In this document: positions 1 to 12,134 of the stretch, in pieces | Numbering within the stretch: position 1 is the stretch's first letter | Layout of the letters: each line of letters opens with the position of its first letter | Assembly: GCA_023627715.1 (NCBI GenBank) | Contig: JAMAHW010000063.1 | Location: 62,001 to 126,000, forward strand | Direction of reading: 5' to 3' | DNA length: 64,000 bases | Source: Periconia sp. R9002 | Taxonomy: Eukaryota > Ascomycota > Dothideomycetes > Pleosporales > Periconiaceae | The notes under the pieces: generated by a model | The model's input: the letters and a program-made list of their open reading frames with translations, nothing else | Told to the model about the DNA's origin: nothing | The model's database searches: none | Program-made: the position numbers and the translations under genes

Positions 1-850
1 TACCGAAGCGCTCTGTTTCGTCGCGCATCCCAACCTGGGAAGCATCAAACCATGCTGGCTCTACATATCTGGGGGCGAACGATTTGACAATGAAATGACT
101 GCTATTTATTAGCACATAGGTAGTTATCCATTCAGAATCGGATACCTGACAGCGGCTTACACGAACGCGCGCGGTCACATGGGTCAGACCAACCGCACGC
201 GCCACTCATTCTGCATGAATGGCCTTCTGCACTCCTTTAAATATGGTTTGCAAAGACCTGGTGCGGGCCCTTGACCTTGTCCATCCATGTGCTTGATCTT
301 CTCTGGCGTCTGGGCAAAGACGGCATAGTCAGGGTCCCTCTTCGTCTCTATAAGCATGTCGTTGACCGGCCAGCAACATACATGGATCCCACGAGGACGC
401 ATTGGTGTTAGTATATCGTTTGGTTTTATTCCCTGCTTTCCACTGTGTCAAGCGATGCTGCCCGCAGTGCAACGGCCGGGAGACTGGTTGTTGTGGGGAG
501 TGAAGCGAATACGCTGCGTGCTGATTGCAATCTTACTCCGAAAACCATCTCTTTTGGACCCAAGTTGCCAAGCCGATACTTCAGATGTCACTCAACCATC
601 CCTCAGCTCTAGCCATCTGCCATGGGGGAGAAAAGTGGTATCAAAAGGAATTCATTCTTTGCAAGTAAGGAAGGTCAACGTCGCGCGTGACGATCCAACG
701 GGTACCGGTTCACGCATTTAACCCCGCATAAGCACCTTAATCAGGCAGGAGCGAACTCAATCAAAAGTGACGTCGATCAAGTACCTATCTCAAGAAAATG
801 GTTGTTGCAGAAGTTGTTTCCCTCGCTTCTGATACATCCCATTGACCTTC
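1..850. other. Left-edge non-coding region, promoter side of the GH92 gene
   Basis: No reading frame here looks like a protein gene; the open frames are short and have no recognisable domain. The right part is the upstream region of the GH92 mannosidase. A CRE/ATF-type TGACGTC lies at 768-774, about 80 bases before the start codon, seen directly but of untested function. Confidence 0.5.
768..774 (+). promoter_or_regulatory. CRE-like TGACGTC upstream of the GH92 gene
   Basis: An exact TGACGTC heptamer about 80 bases before the likely GH92 start codon. Such sites bind bZIP factors of the ATF/CREB type in fungi. A single match in a promoter is weak evidence of function. Confidence 0.3.
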
Positions 851-3679
851 ATGCTGAACATGTTACGAGTTTGTGTTTGGTCCCTTGTCATCATCTCTGC
901 GGTGGCGCCTTCAGCCGCCGCATTCAAGTATCCAAAGCGCGCAAATGTGACAGACGTACTTGACTATGTCAATCCATTGATTGGGTCTCAACAGGGTGGA
1001 AATGTGTTTGCCGGGGCGACTCTGCCTTACGGCATGGCAAAAGGTACGAAGACTACAACTCCTTCATTGATTGATTGATTCTGTGTTATTTCGGCACATG
1101 TAACTTCATATCGATTGTGTCACACATCTAGACATTGAATTGTTTCGCAAGCATACAAGAATTCCATCGCAAAAACCCACTTGATTATCTAAGATTATCA
1201 ATGGATGGGTTCAAATATTGATTTTGTTGCTGACTTCTCCAACAGCGGTTGCCGATGTCGACGGTGAGAACACGGGTGGATTTTCTACTGATGGCTCCAA
1301 AATAACTGGTTTCTCAATTCTACATGATTCTGGCACTGGAGGTACGCACATCTCGGGTACAAAGCGGTATTACGGTGGCAGACTTTTTGCTGTCTTGACA
1401 GACCCATCGTACGATTTTCCCGTTGAACTGAACTAACTCTTTCCGCACAATTGTAGGCAATCCTTCGTTGGGTAATTTCCCAATATTTCCTCGATTGTGC
1501 TCTGGAGACGATATCAACACATGCAAATTCCCTATTGGAGCCCGAGCTACACATTACAAAACCGACTCCGTTGTGGCCAAACCCGGTTATTTCGGAGTCA
1601 CTTTGGAGAATGGAATCGCCGCTGATATGGCCGTGTCTGAACATGCTGCCCTGTTCAGATTCAACTTTTCTGGAGCTGCAACGCAAAACGGTAGCACAGA
1701 TCCTTTGATCTTGCTAGATCTCACTGATCTTTGGCAGAGTCGGCAGAACGCCTCGGTCAGTGTGGAAGCTGCAGAGGGCGATGAATCGGGGAGGATAAAG
1801 GGGAATGGGACTTTCCTTCCTAGCTTCGGAGCTGGCTCATATGTTGCATATTTTTGTTTGGACTTGTCTGGTGGGGCTGTCAAAGAGTCTGGAGTCTGGG
1901 TCAATGATCGTGCCGGTTCGGAGCCGAAAAACATCTACATCACTCGCGGCTTCAATCTATTCTACTTGCAAGGCGGTGGGTTTGTCCGATTCAAAGGACC
2001 CGTATCAGGACCGATCTCCGCGCGCATGGGAGTCAGCTTCATCAGCACCGATCAAGCTTGCTCGAACGCGGAGAAAGAGATCCCCGGCCCAGATTATGAT
2101 TTTGATGGTCTAGTAAAGACCGCTCAAAACGCCTGGCGTGAGAAACTCTCCCCAGTATCTATCCAACCCGGAAACGCCGATGAGAACTTGCTGACCAGCT
2201 TCTGGAGCGCTGTCTACCGAACCATGATCTCCCCTCAGGACTATACCGGCGAAAATCCACACTGGCAATCTTCGGAACCTTATTTCGACTCATTCTATTG
2301 CATTTGGGACATGTGGCGTGTCCAACTTCCGTTTCTCACCATCGCCGACCCAATCCAGCAGTCTAGGATAGTACGCAGTCTGTTGGATATTTACAAACAC
2401 CGAGGTTGGCTCCCCGACTGCAGCATGAGTACATGCAAAGGCTGGACTCAGGGGGGCTCAGACGCAGACAACGTCTTAGTAGATGCCTATGTCAAGAACC
2501 TGACCGGTATCGATTGGGAGATTGCGTACGAAGCCATAGTGAACGATGCAGAAAATGAACCCCTGGAGTGGAGTATCGAGGGTAGAGGTGGACTGGCGAG
2601 TTGGAAACGTCTCAACTATATCCCTTACCTAGATTTTGACCCCAACGGTTTTGGGACGAATTCGCGAAGCATCTCAAGGACATTAGAGTACGCATACAAT
2701 GACTTCAATCTTGCGACTCTTGCCAGGGGGCTGGGTAAGGACACGTACACGAAGTATCTCGCGCGCGCAGCCAATTGGCAGAATATTTTCAAAGCCGACC
2801 AAACCTCCACCGTCAATGGTGTCGACAGCGGCTTCAAGGGCTTCTTTCAACCGAAATATCTCAATGGAACCTGGGGCTACCAAGATCCCATTGCCTGTTC
2901 TCCACTTGCGGACTTTTGTTCTCTGACATCGAATCCGAGTGAGACGTTTGAGAGCAGCGCATGGGAGTACATGTTCTTCGTTCCGCACGACATCAAGAAG
3001 ATTATTGAGTTGTTAGGAGGCGAAGAAACATTTATCAAGAGGCTCGACTTCTTCCACACAAGTGGCCTCGCAGACATCGGAAACGAACCGGTTTTTCTAA
3101 CTGTTTATATGCCCCATTACGCCGGACGGCCGGGCCTAAGCGCCAAGAGAGTTCGAGATTGTACGTTGAGACGCCCTCCCTGACTGCTTCTCCCCAATCC
3201 CGTGGTGAATGACGACTATATATATACTAACCATCAACTTCACAGACATCCCATCACGCTTCAACGCCACACTTCCTGGCCTCCCCGGGAACGATGACTC
3301 GGGCGCAATGGCATCCTTTCTCCTTTTCTCTACCATCGGCCTGTTCCCTAATCCAGGCCAAAACGTCTACCTCATTGCACCCCCCTTCTTCGAATCCGTC
3401 AGCGTCACCAATGCACTGACCAACAAGACGGCGACCATTAAGAACGTCAACTACGGCAATTCAACGGGTAGTGGTGGTAATGGAACCAGCGGTGTTTTTA
3501 TCCAGAGCGCGAAGTTGAATGGGGATCCCTGGACCAAGAGCTGGATCGGGCATGAATTCTTCACAGAGGGGGGTCTGCTGGAATTGGTGGTTGGGAGCGA
3601 GGAGAGTGAGTGGGGAACGAAGGAGGAGGACAGGCCGCCCAGTATGTCGGTTGGAGAGGCGGAGATGTTGAGGTGGTGA
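851..3679 (+). CDS. Secreted GH92 alpha-1,2-mannosidase
   Basis: Four exons: 851-1043, 1246-1341, 1457-3160, 3246-3679, giving 808 residues. Start chosen at ATG 851 (860 is possible), which opens a hydrophobic signal peptide ending near an Ala-rich site (SAAAFK). Family marks in order: DYVNPLIGS, GMAKAVADVDGEN (rebuilt across intron 1), a WDMWR segment, FESSAWEYMFFVPHD, and GNDDSGAMASF in the last exon. In known GH92 enzymes the Glu of the xESSAWxY-type segment aligns with the catalytic acid, and the GNDDxG segment carries the acidic residues that act as base and ligate calcium; both are intact here. GH92 enzymes are calcium-dependent inverting exo-mannosidases acting on N-glycan or mannan side chains outside the cell. 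The length is normal for fungal members. Intron 1 (202 bases) is long for this window. The exact linkage specificity cannot be read from sequence. Confidence 0.93.
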
Positions 3680-4352
3680 TGTAATTCACAGTAGTCAAGG
3701 TAGCGTAGAATCGTCTATGATAATGGAGAGGCCAAATCTGGCATGGGTAGTAATCTACGAGCAATCAACGTGACACTTGTGTTGTCGTAGCCGCGATTGG
3801 AAGTCCCACGTATGACTCCTCGATGCAAGCGCTCCGCCAACCTAGACCTGGATGTATCTTTGACCGAACCCACATGATGCAGCCGTACGCTAATTCACAC
3901 TATATATGGCAACAGTACAACAAAACTGGGAGCATCAGAGGGATCCCCTGACAAATCAAACGCGTGTTCTTTTTCAACAAGCTACCAATTACAAAAGAAA
4001 TGTATATAGAAAATGAGAATGCAGAGTGTTACTGAATACTACCAGGCGCGTGGAAATGATGAAATGTAAACCCATTCAGAGATGACCGTTCCGGTTGTGC
4101 TGTACAAAGAGAAAATACCATGAACGAGCTGCTACCGCTGTATAGTGTATCCCGCCCGATTGACAAAAGATCAAAAAACGCCGAAGCCCTGCCTCTTATC
4201 AAATACCAAATCAGAGCTTTTTGCCTTCTTGAACGCCACTGCAGTTGGGAATAAGCGAGGTGCCATTAAGCCGCTGAACTCCTTTTGACCCCAACCGCCA
4301 AAGAACCACCCAAGACATAGGTAAAAGGACAAATGAAATGAACAAAGGTGGC
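3680..4352. other. Convergent 3' intergenic region, GH92 / SIW14
   Basis: Lies between the 3' ends of two converging genes. It holds AT-rich sequence suitable for 3' untranslated regions and poly(A) signals of both, and nothing else I recognise. Confidence 0.5.
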
Positions 4353-5401
4353 CTAAACCCGTGTGAATCCTAATGAAACTGCCGGAGAAGGCGGTGGTGA
4401 AAGGGGAGTTCCATCAGCATCCTCTGCTGGCAGAACCCAGTTCTCTTTACGAGCGAGCCACATGACGGTGTTGAGGTCGAAATGCTCAAAAAAGACTTCA
4501 TCCCAGAAGCGTGCCTTTGGATCTGCGTAGGTGTGATACTCTTCGCGGATCAACTCAATATCGTAACCTGACAATGTTAGAAAATGAGCTCTTCATGTTG
4601 TGAACTGTAACCTACCCTGAATTCGTCGTAGGGTAGCAACAAGACATCCAGTTCGATGCTAGGGTAGCGTTAGTGATTCGAATTCTTGAGAATAGAGATA
4701 GATGGAGCTACTCACTTTGCCTTTGTTGCAGTGGATAAGGATGGGATGGTTGGACCGATCGAGAACAATGTTCAAGGCCCTGTTGGCATCGCAGCTCTGA
4801 ATCCGCACAGAGCCTTTGTTGGCGTTCAGGTGTACTTGGAAATGCTGAATACCAGATTCTTTCATGAAGTCTCGGTATTCAGTTGGAATTTCCTCAGGTA
4901 CTAGGGTTCTACAACAATGTCAGCACTGCTGGGAAAGCCTCAGAGCAAGTACTGAGACTCGAAATCAAGGTAAGGATTCGAACATGATGGTTTTCACGCC
5001 CAAACTCTTCACGAAATCGTAGTTCTTGGGTTGTGGATAACTGCTACGATAGACACACCCAGGTACCACAGCGCCATAGTTTGATGGTGGAAACAACGAA
5101 CGTAAGCGGCCTGGTGCCACAGCTTCGGTGATTGGCGAGGGTGTTCGAGTGTCAGGCAAGCTGCCAGGGGCTAGAAGGGCGTTAGCTATACTGCACATTC
5201 ATCTTCCGTCGAAATCATGAAGCGCATACCTTCAGTACCCACCTCGGGCGGCACGTCCTCATGATGACAGTTCGCAGTGTGCTGAGTGACACGGCTTGTG
5301 ACTGGGACGCCCAAGGTAACAAGAAAGTCTTTCACGGCTGTAAGCAGACTGCCTCCAGCGGCAGTTGGCTGCTGGTATGTCTGGTCCTCGGAAGTGGACA
5401 T
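4353..5401 (-). CDS. SIW14: Siw14-type atypical dual-specificity phosphatase (inositol pyrophosphate phosphatase)
   Basis: Five exons read downward: 5401-5230, 5170-4984, 4908-4716, 4658-4616, 4567-4353; 269 residues. After about 90 variable residues comes the PFA-DSP fold: FPPSNYGAVVPGCVYRSSYP, then LGVKTIITLVPEE (rebuilt across intron 2) and the P-loop HCNKGKHRTG with catalytic Cys at about residue 180. The tail EEYHTYADPKAR..WDEVFFEHFD matches the Siw14 C-terminal helix pattern rather than the degenerate Oca proteins. Yeast Siw14 removes the 5-beta-phosphate from inositol pyrophosphates, controlling phosphate and stress signalling in the cytosol. Intron 3 falls directly after P-loop Lys184. 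Intron 2 uses a weak donor, GTTCGA, the only one that keeps frame and motif. The gene diverges from the DUF3984-like gene. Confidence 0.9.
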
Positions 5402-7297
5402 GATGATACTAGTCGTAGCGATGATTTATCGAAGGAGCCGTTTTCGCACTGTTATTCCTGGCGCCACGGGGGGTTTGGTGTCGGTGAATTCTGAAATAAG
5501 AGTAAGGGTCACAGGCGATGTTTGTGGGTATGCGGACAGCGGAAGGGAAAAACGACCACTGGAGTAGAGGCAAAGCGTTGGACCGGTTGGCGAGGGGGAG
5601 GGCGAGGGAGGTGGATTTTGTATGTGGAGGATTCGCAGCCAGCCAGTGGTACCGAATCTGGGCTGGATCAGCTTGATGAATCAGAGAAGAGCGATTGATA
5701 ATGGAGGAGGTAATACGCACGTTGCGGAATGGCTGCTCTACACTAAAGGATACATTGTGCGGCGAGAGAGAAGACCTGGAATAGATTCATGGTCGACAGC
5801 AGGGTTGTTGCAGGCAATAGGTAGAAGAGAGGAAGGGCAGCTGGTGGAGGGCGGAATGGGCGGGATTGTTGCTCGGTGGATGACGGAGAAGGGAGGACTG
5901 ATATGTGGAGGCGGTGGGCGAATGGATGGTGAATGGGTGATGAGGTGATGGATGCTTCGGAAGAAGAGAAGAGTGCGTGGGGTGGGAGGGTGAAAAAGTT
6001 GGTAGTGGTAGGGAATAAGTTAGTGGTGGTGATGGTGGTTGGTGCTAGTAATACCGGAGTTAGCACACGGCTACCTACCTACCTAATGCTACTGTATGCT
6101 ACATGTTCCGTATGCAATGCCATGGGCATGGGCCTAGTCGCCAAGCCCAGCGCGGGGCGGGGCGAGCACAAAGCAAAGGCAAAGCAAAGCAAACGTTTTG
6201 GAAAAAGACTGGCTGCAGTGCAGTGCAGACATGATGAATGCCGTTGTGCGGCAGGCAAGGGAGAAAGCAGGTCCGCCTTGTCCCGCTACGTCACCGCCGC
6301 CGCCGCCCGCTTATTGGCTGCAGTCATTTCATTCATCGTCTACGCTGCATGGCATCCTGCGAGTCGCTTTTCTTTTTCTTGAGGCGGCAGAGCCGCATAC
6401 CCTTCGGCGACGAATGTGCAAATAGAACAGAGTAGAATAGAAACATGTCCCGAAATAGATAGAGGAGACAAAAAGGCGGATCCTTTTTCCGTCTGAGACG
6501 AAACCCTGATCAGCAGCCCCTCTTGATGCTATCATCATCTTCCCTGCTGACCCGCGGTACGTGTGCATAGGTACTGTATGGGGAAACCGAGCATGCGACT
6601 CAAGGTGCACGACCCCGACTTCAACCTTGACTCATACATATATACTTGATTTATACACTCCGTGGTTGTCACAACTGGTTATGACGATTACATATGTATC
6701 ATATCCCTTTGGTACCCACCCACTCGGTACATGTACTACACAGTCATTCTGCTTTGTAACTGGAACTGGTACCATCACCCAATTGAATGTGGGCTGATTG
6801 CTAGTTCCAGTGCTTCTCACGAGACAGTCAACGTTGGACTTTGGATTCAATTTTAGCATGATACATACATATGTATGTACGTTTCTATTCAAGAACTACC
6901 TGCTTACCTAGATAAATATTTTGTAAAAATATTCAGAGGCTAGGTAGTATGTATGTATATGGAAAGGTTCGCCTTTCCTTCCAAGTGCAACTTTTGCCGG
7001 CTTGTCATTTTTCAATGCTCAATTCGAACAGCAATCCGAGCCCGTCACGTGCAAGCAATTGCATATGCATCCCCGCTAAACCGTGTCTTGACTAGATCTC
7101 CCGCACCCCCTCCCTTTTCCCCAGCTGCGGTTCATTTTTTGGGAACCTCGGTCACTCCACCTGCTTCCGATCTCCATCACATCACCTCCTCACCACTGCC
7201 CCTCCCATTCCACCCCTACTTAAACCTTTATTGGTCCCAGCTTCGTATTGCACTTACTACACAGAGAACTGACTCATCGAGCAAACCACCCCAAACT
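5402..7297. other. Divergent promoter region, SIW14 / DUF3984-like gene
   Basis: 1.9 kb with no supportable gene. It contains a strand-biased G/T-rich stretch around 5.87-6.05 kb, a TACCTACC run at 6071-6086, a GCAGTGCAGTGC tract near 6214-6230, and AT-rich sequence at 6.85-6.95 kb. An open frame runs upstream in frame with the 7298 gene from 6953, but its translation has no domain character. Confidence 0.5.
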
Positions 7298-8587
7298 ATG
7301 GAGGCGTCGTCCACAACCTCCGCGTCGCGTTCACGGCGATCGTACCCAAACTTGCATTCTCTTTCTCTAGCTCCATTGAGCTCCAAGTACCCGCTCGATG
7401 CCTCCGCACCGCCTTCACCAAATGGAGATCAAGTACACACTCCACGTACATCATACATCGCCCAGAAAAGTGCACCCTCTACCCCCGGCATTCTCAGTTT
7501 GAGCCAAAGCCGCAGCAACTCTCGTAATGGCAGGCGCAGCGGCAACAACAACAAAGCCTATGCCTATGGCGGCTACTTCATCAACCCTGATTACCCTGTA
7601 AGAGATGATGGAGATATACCTAAATCGAAAAGCACCACCACAATGCTTCCCGGTGTGAGCTTTGTGGAACAACCCTCAAAAGCAAGGCACCACACCCGCA
7701 AGGGTACAGCGCCTCTACCTCTCCGCAAGCCGCTGCACAGACACCATACCAGCGAGACAACAGATGAATGGTTTCACCGCGCCGGCATAGCCATTGCAGG
7801 AGAGACGCGGGATTCAAAGGGCCAAGGTTGGCTCGTACGGAGGGAAAGCTCCACCAGTCTTGTTCAGCCCGCAGATGAGTACGACGATGAGGCGAATGCA
7901 CGCCACATAGCATTACTTTCTGGTGAGAAGATGAATGAGGCAGACTACGATGTCTTCACCCCGCGTCTTTCACACGCTGGTAGTCGGATTCCAAGCCGCG
8001 TACACAGTCGAATGGGAAGTCGCATTCACAGCACGCGCCAAAGTCGGCGGGGCTCAACCGTCGGCAGTCGAGCCGATCTCGTCATGTCTTCGAGATCCAA
8101 GACTTCTAGCGCCAGGCATAGTCTCGAACTGGACGAAAGCATGTTCGAGCGCGATCAAATCGAGCCAGACTTCATCGAGGGCGATGAAGAAGGCGACGAT
8201 GACGAAGAGGAGGTAGCCCGACTCGCCCGTGAACGTGGGTTTGGGTTGGGAACTTGGGTGGATAAGTTGATCGGCTGGTCACTCTTCAGTGTGGATGAAG
8301 ATGGCGAAGAATCCTCGTCGGATGATGATGAAGAAGAAGAAGACGAGAGCATTCGACCCGAGAACATGACCAAGGAAGAGTTTCAACTCAGAAGAGAAGT
8401 CGAAGCTAAGAGAAGAAAACTCGAACGAGAAGCCATCATCGCCGCATCGGCTGTCCATGCCCACGATAAGGCTGCGACAGCAGACGAAGATGCCGAGACC
8501 AAACCACCGCCCCCAGGCGAGGAAGGCAGTGGCGGTTGGGCAGACGCCGCATGGCTGTTCAGTGTTGCCTCCAAAGTCATACTGTAG
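7298..8587 (+). CDS. DUF3984-like fungal protein of unknown function
   Basis: Single exon, 429 residues from ATG 7298. An in-frame ATG exists at 6953, but the 115 residues between look like translated leader, so the internal ATG is preferred. The N-terminus (RRSYPNLHSLSLAPLSSKYP) followed by a PPSP segment resembles the start of fungal proteins grouped as DUF3984; I make this match from memory of the family and rate it moderate. The middle is Ser/Arg-rich with repeated SR steps (SRIPSRVHSRMGSRIHS). An acidic stretch (EGDEEGDDDEEE) follows, then a conserved-looking GFGLGTWVDKLIGWSLFSV block, a second acidic run, a basic helix (EVEAKRRKLERE), and a C-terminus GGWADAAWLFSVASKVIL. No signal peptide or membrane segment. 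Function unknown. Confidence 0.8.
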   Translation: MEASSTTSASRSRRSYPNLHSLSLAPLSSKYPLDASAPPSPNGDQVHTPRTSYIAQKSAPSTPGILSLSQSRSNSRNGRRSGNNNKAYAYGGYFINPDYPVRDDGDIPKSKSTTTMLPGVSFVEQPSKARHHTRKGTAPLPLRKPLHRHHTSETTDEWFHRAGIAIAGETRDSKGQGWLVRRESSTSLVQPADEYDDEANARHIALLSGEKMNEADYDVFTPRLSHAGSRIPSRVHSRMGSRIHSTRQSRRGSTVGSRADLVMSSRSKTSSARHSLELDESMFERDQIEPDFIEGDEEGDDDEEEVARLARERGFGLGTWVDKLIGWSLFSVDEDGEESSSDDDEEEEDESIRPENMTKEEFQLRREVEAKRRKLEREAIIAASAVHAHDKAATADEDAETKPPPPGEEGSGGWADAAWLFSVASKVIL

Positions 8588-10026
8588 AAATCGCGGTACC
8601 CTAATACATAATACACTGTATTGATTTCCCCTCTTCTCTTTCACCGAATTAGGTCTGGCTGATGATAGCACGGATGTTATTGATTTCTATAATCTTACAC
8701 CGTTGTTATGTGACCACCATCACCGTAATCATCACCACCGTTTAACCTGCTTCCCACCGCATCATACGACCTCGTGATACTTATTGCTGCCCATGACTAC
8801 TTTGCAGTCGTACCTTGGTTTATCCTTCAAGTTTCAACCGACCTAGTGCCCAAGTCAATCCTACCCAATGCTTTGTATTCTGGAGAACGAGTGGTAAAGA
8901 AGAAAAAAGGGGGTTTTTAAATGAGAGCTCCTGTCAATTTATCCCTCACCACCCCCTATTTCGCGCGAGACCACACAACCACAAAAAAAACCAGCAGGCT
9001 ATATAGCACAACACTTAACACCCACGCCTCCTCCTCCGCCGCCACCGTATTGCCCCTCAACCGCACACCGATTGCGCTTACCATCGGGTGCGACGCCCAA
9101 TTTCCAATTCGTGGCTCTACGTGCTCGCTAGGTTTGGCTTTCTGTCCCACCGATCGATATCATTTTTGCCTGTTCTTCTTCTATGTACGGTGTGCGTGAC
9201 TTGGTGTGCCGTGACGTGACGTGCATTTTCCGTAAGTACGCACGCAACGCAACGCATGTAGATTTATATTTTTGGACATATAGAAGAAGGTCATCATTTC
9301 CCACGCCCAATTTCGATAAGGTAGGGATACCAGACCTAAATGTCTCGTGTATGTGTGCCATGTCTGTTTGCGCTCTGGTAGCAGATGGTATTGGGCTGTA
9401 AAGCTGGCGGCGGTGGGAGGGATGGGGGCGGGTGTGCTGAACGGTCAGGTACATGTAGTTAAAGACTCGAGAGCACACAGCCATTCAAAGCGTCGGGTTC
9501 GTAAGCGTGTGCTGGATTACACGCATGTGTGAAGCATTTTTGCACGAACGGTGAGGAGATCTGTAGTATGTCATGCTTTTGGCGCTGTTTGCTAGGGGAG
9601 GTTGATTGGATGAGACGTGAGATCTGGGATTGATGTTTTGTCATGGCCAGTTGATTTGTAGGACCTTGGCAAACTCGTCTAGCACTTGTTCAATTCCCTG
9701 CGAGTCAAGGGTGTGGAGCAGACTGTGTGCCTGGTGTGAAAGGGAAGTAGTAGGTCATCTGTATGTTCGAGCGTTATGGAGGGAATGGTAAGGTAGGAAG
9801 TAAAGGACTTTGGAGAATGTAGCAAAATTGGTGGGTGCATGATCGGACAGATTTGATTGCTCAATTCAGAGAATATAGGCGTTAGAATGTGAATGATTCG
9901 ATTTTACACAGCTTCGTCCTGATGTCCACAACTACTGCTGGACTCTATACATCACGTGTATATGGATAATTGACGTAGCCACTATACCAACGCACTTACC
10001 TGTACATGTACCTCTCAGCTGGTGCA
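8588..10026. other. Convergent intergenic region, DUF3984-like / GPI10
   Basis: 1.4 kb between converging 3' ends. Short open frames on both strands have no recognisable domain. A palindromic TGTACATGTACC stands just beyond the GPI10 stop codon, near 10001-10012. Nothing else stands out. Confidence 0.45.
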
Positions 10027-12134
10027 CTACCCCCCCAAACACCAAACAATCACGTCCCCAACCCTCCTCCAATCGTCGTGGAAGTGGCTGTTGAATCCCC
10101 TCCAGCACTCCCTATATACTGTATCTGCAAGGTACTCGTTCAGCACTGGGCGCAGCTGCTCAAAGAAGACGAGTTGCTGCGGCCATGGTCTACGATCTGG
10201 ACGGCGGAACTTGGGGTGACTGCGTGCCCAGTGGCTGGCCGAGCGACTGCCGCTGTCCTGGATGGTCTGCACGTGCTCCATGTGCGCGTCCAGCCACGCT
10301 CGGGGCCCCTCATCGGTGCTGCTACGGCCGTCGAGGCCAAGGTAGAATTGATCTGCCTCATCGAGGTAGCTAGCACGCTCAGAAAGCGGTACATCAATGG
10401 GAGGCTCGCAAGTCAGTGCCCAAGCATGGATGGAAGGATGGATGAGATGGGAGCGCCATGGTGTACTGTGACAGGGCATGAGGAAGCCGACTGTAGTGTT
10501 GGCTACTTTGACATGGGTAGGAGGGGCGTTTATCGTGTTGGTGGAGATGGTGGAGAAGTGGTTGATGGCTTCGTGTCTGTGACGGAGAAAGTCGACGACA
10601 TCCATCACGCCACGTTGATGGACCTGGGACGCATAGCCGGCAATGAGTAAATTGGCGGCGAGCAGGATGGCGAGCAGGACCTTGCGGGCTATGGGCGAGT
10701 GAGGGGGGAAGAAGGAAGCCAGCGGTGCAGCAGCCAGGACATGAAGGAATGGCAGGACGGGGTACAGGAAGCGGACCTCCTTATGGGAGATTAGGCTCAG
10801 GGCGAGAGTGACGATGATGGTGGTGCACGCTAGGCGTGGTAGCATGGCGGGAGGGCCAGCCGGTCGGGAAGCGGAAGACGGCGGTGGTGCCCCCCGGGGT
10901 GCCGCGGAGGATCGCCCGGAACACGCGTTCCAGAGGCCCGTCAAGGCGAAGGGCAGGGCCGTCGTGAGCAGCAGCGGCAGGCCCTCGGTCAAATAATAAT
11001 CCAGGCGGCTTGTGCCGTAGAAGACGGCCAGGGATCGCGCGATGTTGAAGTAGAGGAAGTGGAGCGGTGGAAAGGTCCAGGCCCTGTAATACAGTCTATC
11101 CGCGAGCATGGAGCAGGCTACGACGGCGGACCTGTGGTTGTCAGTCCCACAGACACCCACCTTCATTCCATCATTCCACTTACCCGCAGAAAAAAGTTTG
11201 GCGGACCAGCACATGGCGCTGCTCAGACGATGCCCGAAGCATTGTCGCCAGGAAAAGCGGCAGCCAGATGAGGCCATTGGTCGGTCGCAACACGCATGCA
11301 AACGCTGCCAGCAACAGCGACAGCCGGAGCCTGCAAATGCATACATGAGCCTAATCCGGCGCTAATGCCAGAGAAATTGGAAAGGGAATAGGGAAAACAC
11401 AATATCACAGACGTACTGGTAGACTGAACCCTGGGCTGTCATGTTGCTTTCCTTGCCGGCACTACCTGGCTGTTTTCCACGTCCCTTCTCTTGCATCTCG
11501 TCTGGCCAGTGCCAAGGCCAGTGATAGGCTCCCATCGCTGTCAACGTCGTCTCAAGACAATTAGACAGGGTTCGAGTCGAACAGAACCACTGCCAGGGCG
11601 AGCACATGGACACGAGGAGCTACGGGGAACAAGCATGGTACACACGTCAGGAAATCCATCTCTCTTCTTGTAACAAGCAATCCATCAAGAGCGAGAGGGC
11701 GAGAATGATGGCATGGGTGATTTACTCACCGTAGCGTATGCTGCACGACTGCCCCGGCCATAAGCCTTTTCAGCAATTTTCCAAGTATACCAGTCCAATA
11801 GGGCTGCGAACAGGGCCTGCAGAACCTTGGGCGCGGCCAGCAACAATTCGGAACGATGAGACAGGCTCAGGCCACAGGCATAAGCTATGGCGGCGGCAGC
11901 TTCGTATGCGGCAGCAAATATGGCTGGATGGAGAGAGGACCGCAGGTGGTTCTTCCATTCCCACGTAATGTATGCATTGCTCTGCGGACCAAACGCCAGG
12001 TCGGTTGCGACTTCCAAAGATTGGAAGTATTCATCCGGCTGAAAAAAGGTGCGTACCGTAAGCGCATTGACGAGACGGAAAGCAAAGATGGCACAAATCG
12101 CGCGATGGCTGCTGCTGCTGGCAATCAACGACAT
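10027..12134 (-). CDS. GPI10: GPI mannosyltransferase 3 (PIG-B/GPI10 family, GT22)
   Basis: Four exons: 12134-11730, 11619-11417, 11330-11184, 11131-10027; 619 residues. Start chosen at [11 protein letters not shown] just before the first transmembrane helix. The first luminal loop carries [14 protein letters not shown], the acidic motif of GT22 dolichol-phosphate-mannose transferases, followed by [16 protein letters not shown]. Later blocks are [14 protein letters not shown] (exon 2), [12 protein letters not shown] (exon 3), [20 protein letters not shown] and the [17 protein letters not shown] helix (exon 4), all typical of PIG-B. The family adds the third, alpha-1,2-linked mannose to the GPI precursor on the ER lumenal face. 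A short insert with [12 protein letters not shown] is species-specific filler. The gene diverges from the kinase gene across 2.4 kb. Confidence 0.93.

Noticed and set aside
356..721. 121-codon frame at the left edge
   Set aside because: No domain, and it lies in the GH92 upstream region with ordinary intergenic composition.
4961..5000. Possible non-canonical (U12-like) intron in SIW14
   Set aside because: At first the reading seemed to need a non-GT donor, but GT at 4983-4982 (inside ATGTTC) gives correct phase and the family string KTIITLVPEE.
6953..7297. N-terminal extension of the DUF3984-like gene from ATG 6953
   Set aside because: The 115 extra residues lack protein character, and the conserved-looking start is at 7298.
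10006..10650. 214-codon + strand frame
   Set aside because: Exactly antisense to the last exon of GPI10, which has clear family motifs.
11550..11590. tRNA T-loop-like GGTTCGAGTC
   Set aside because: It lies inside GPI10 exon 2 read in reverse, and no D-arm, anticodon arm or acceptor pairing is present.
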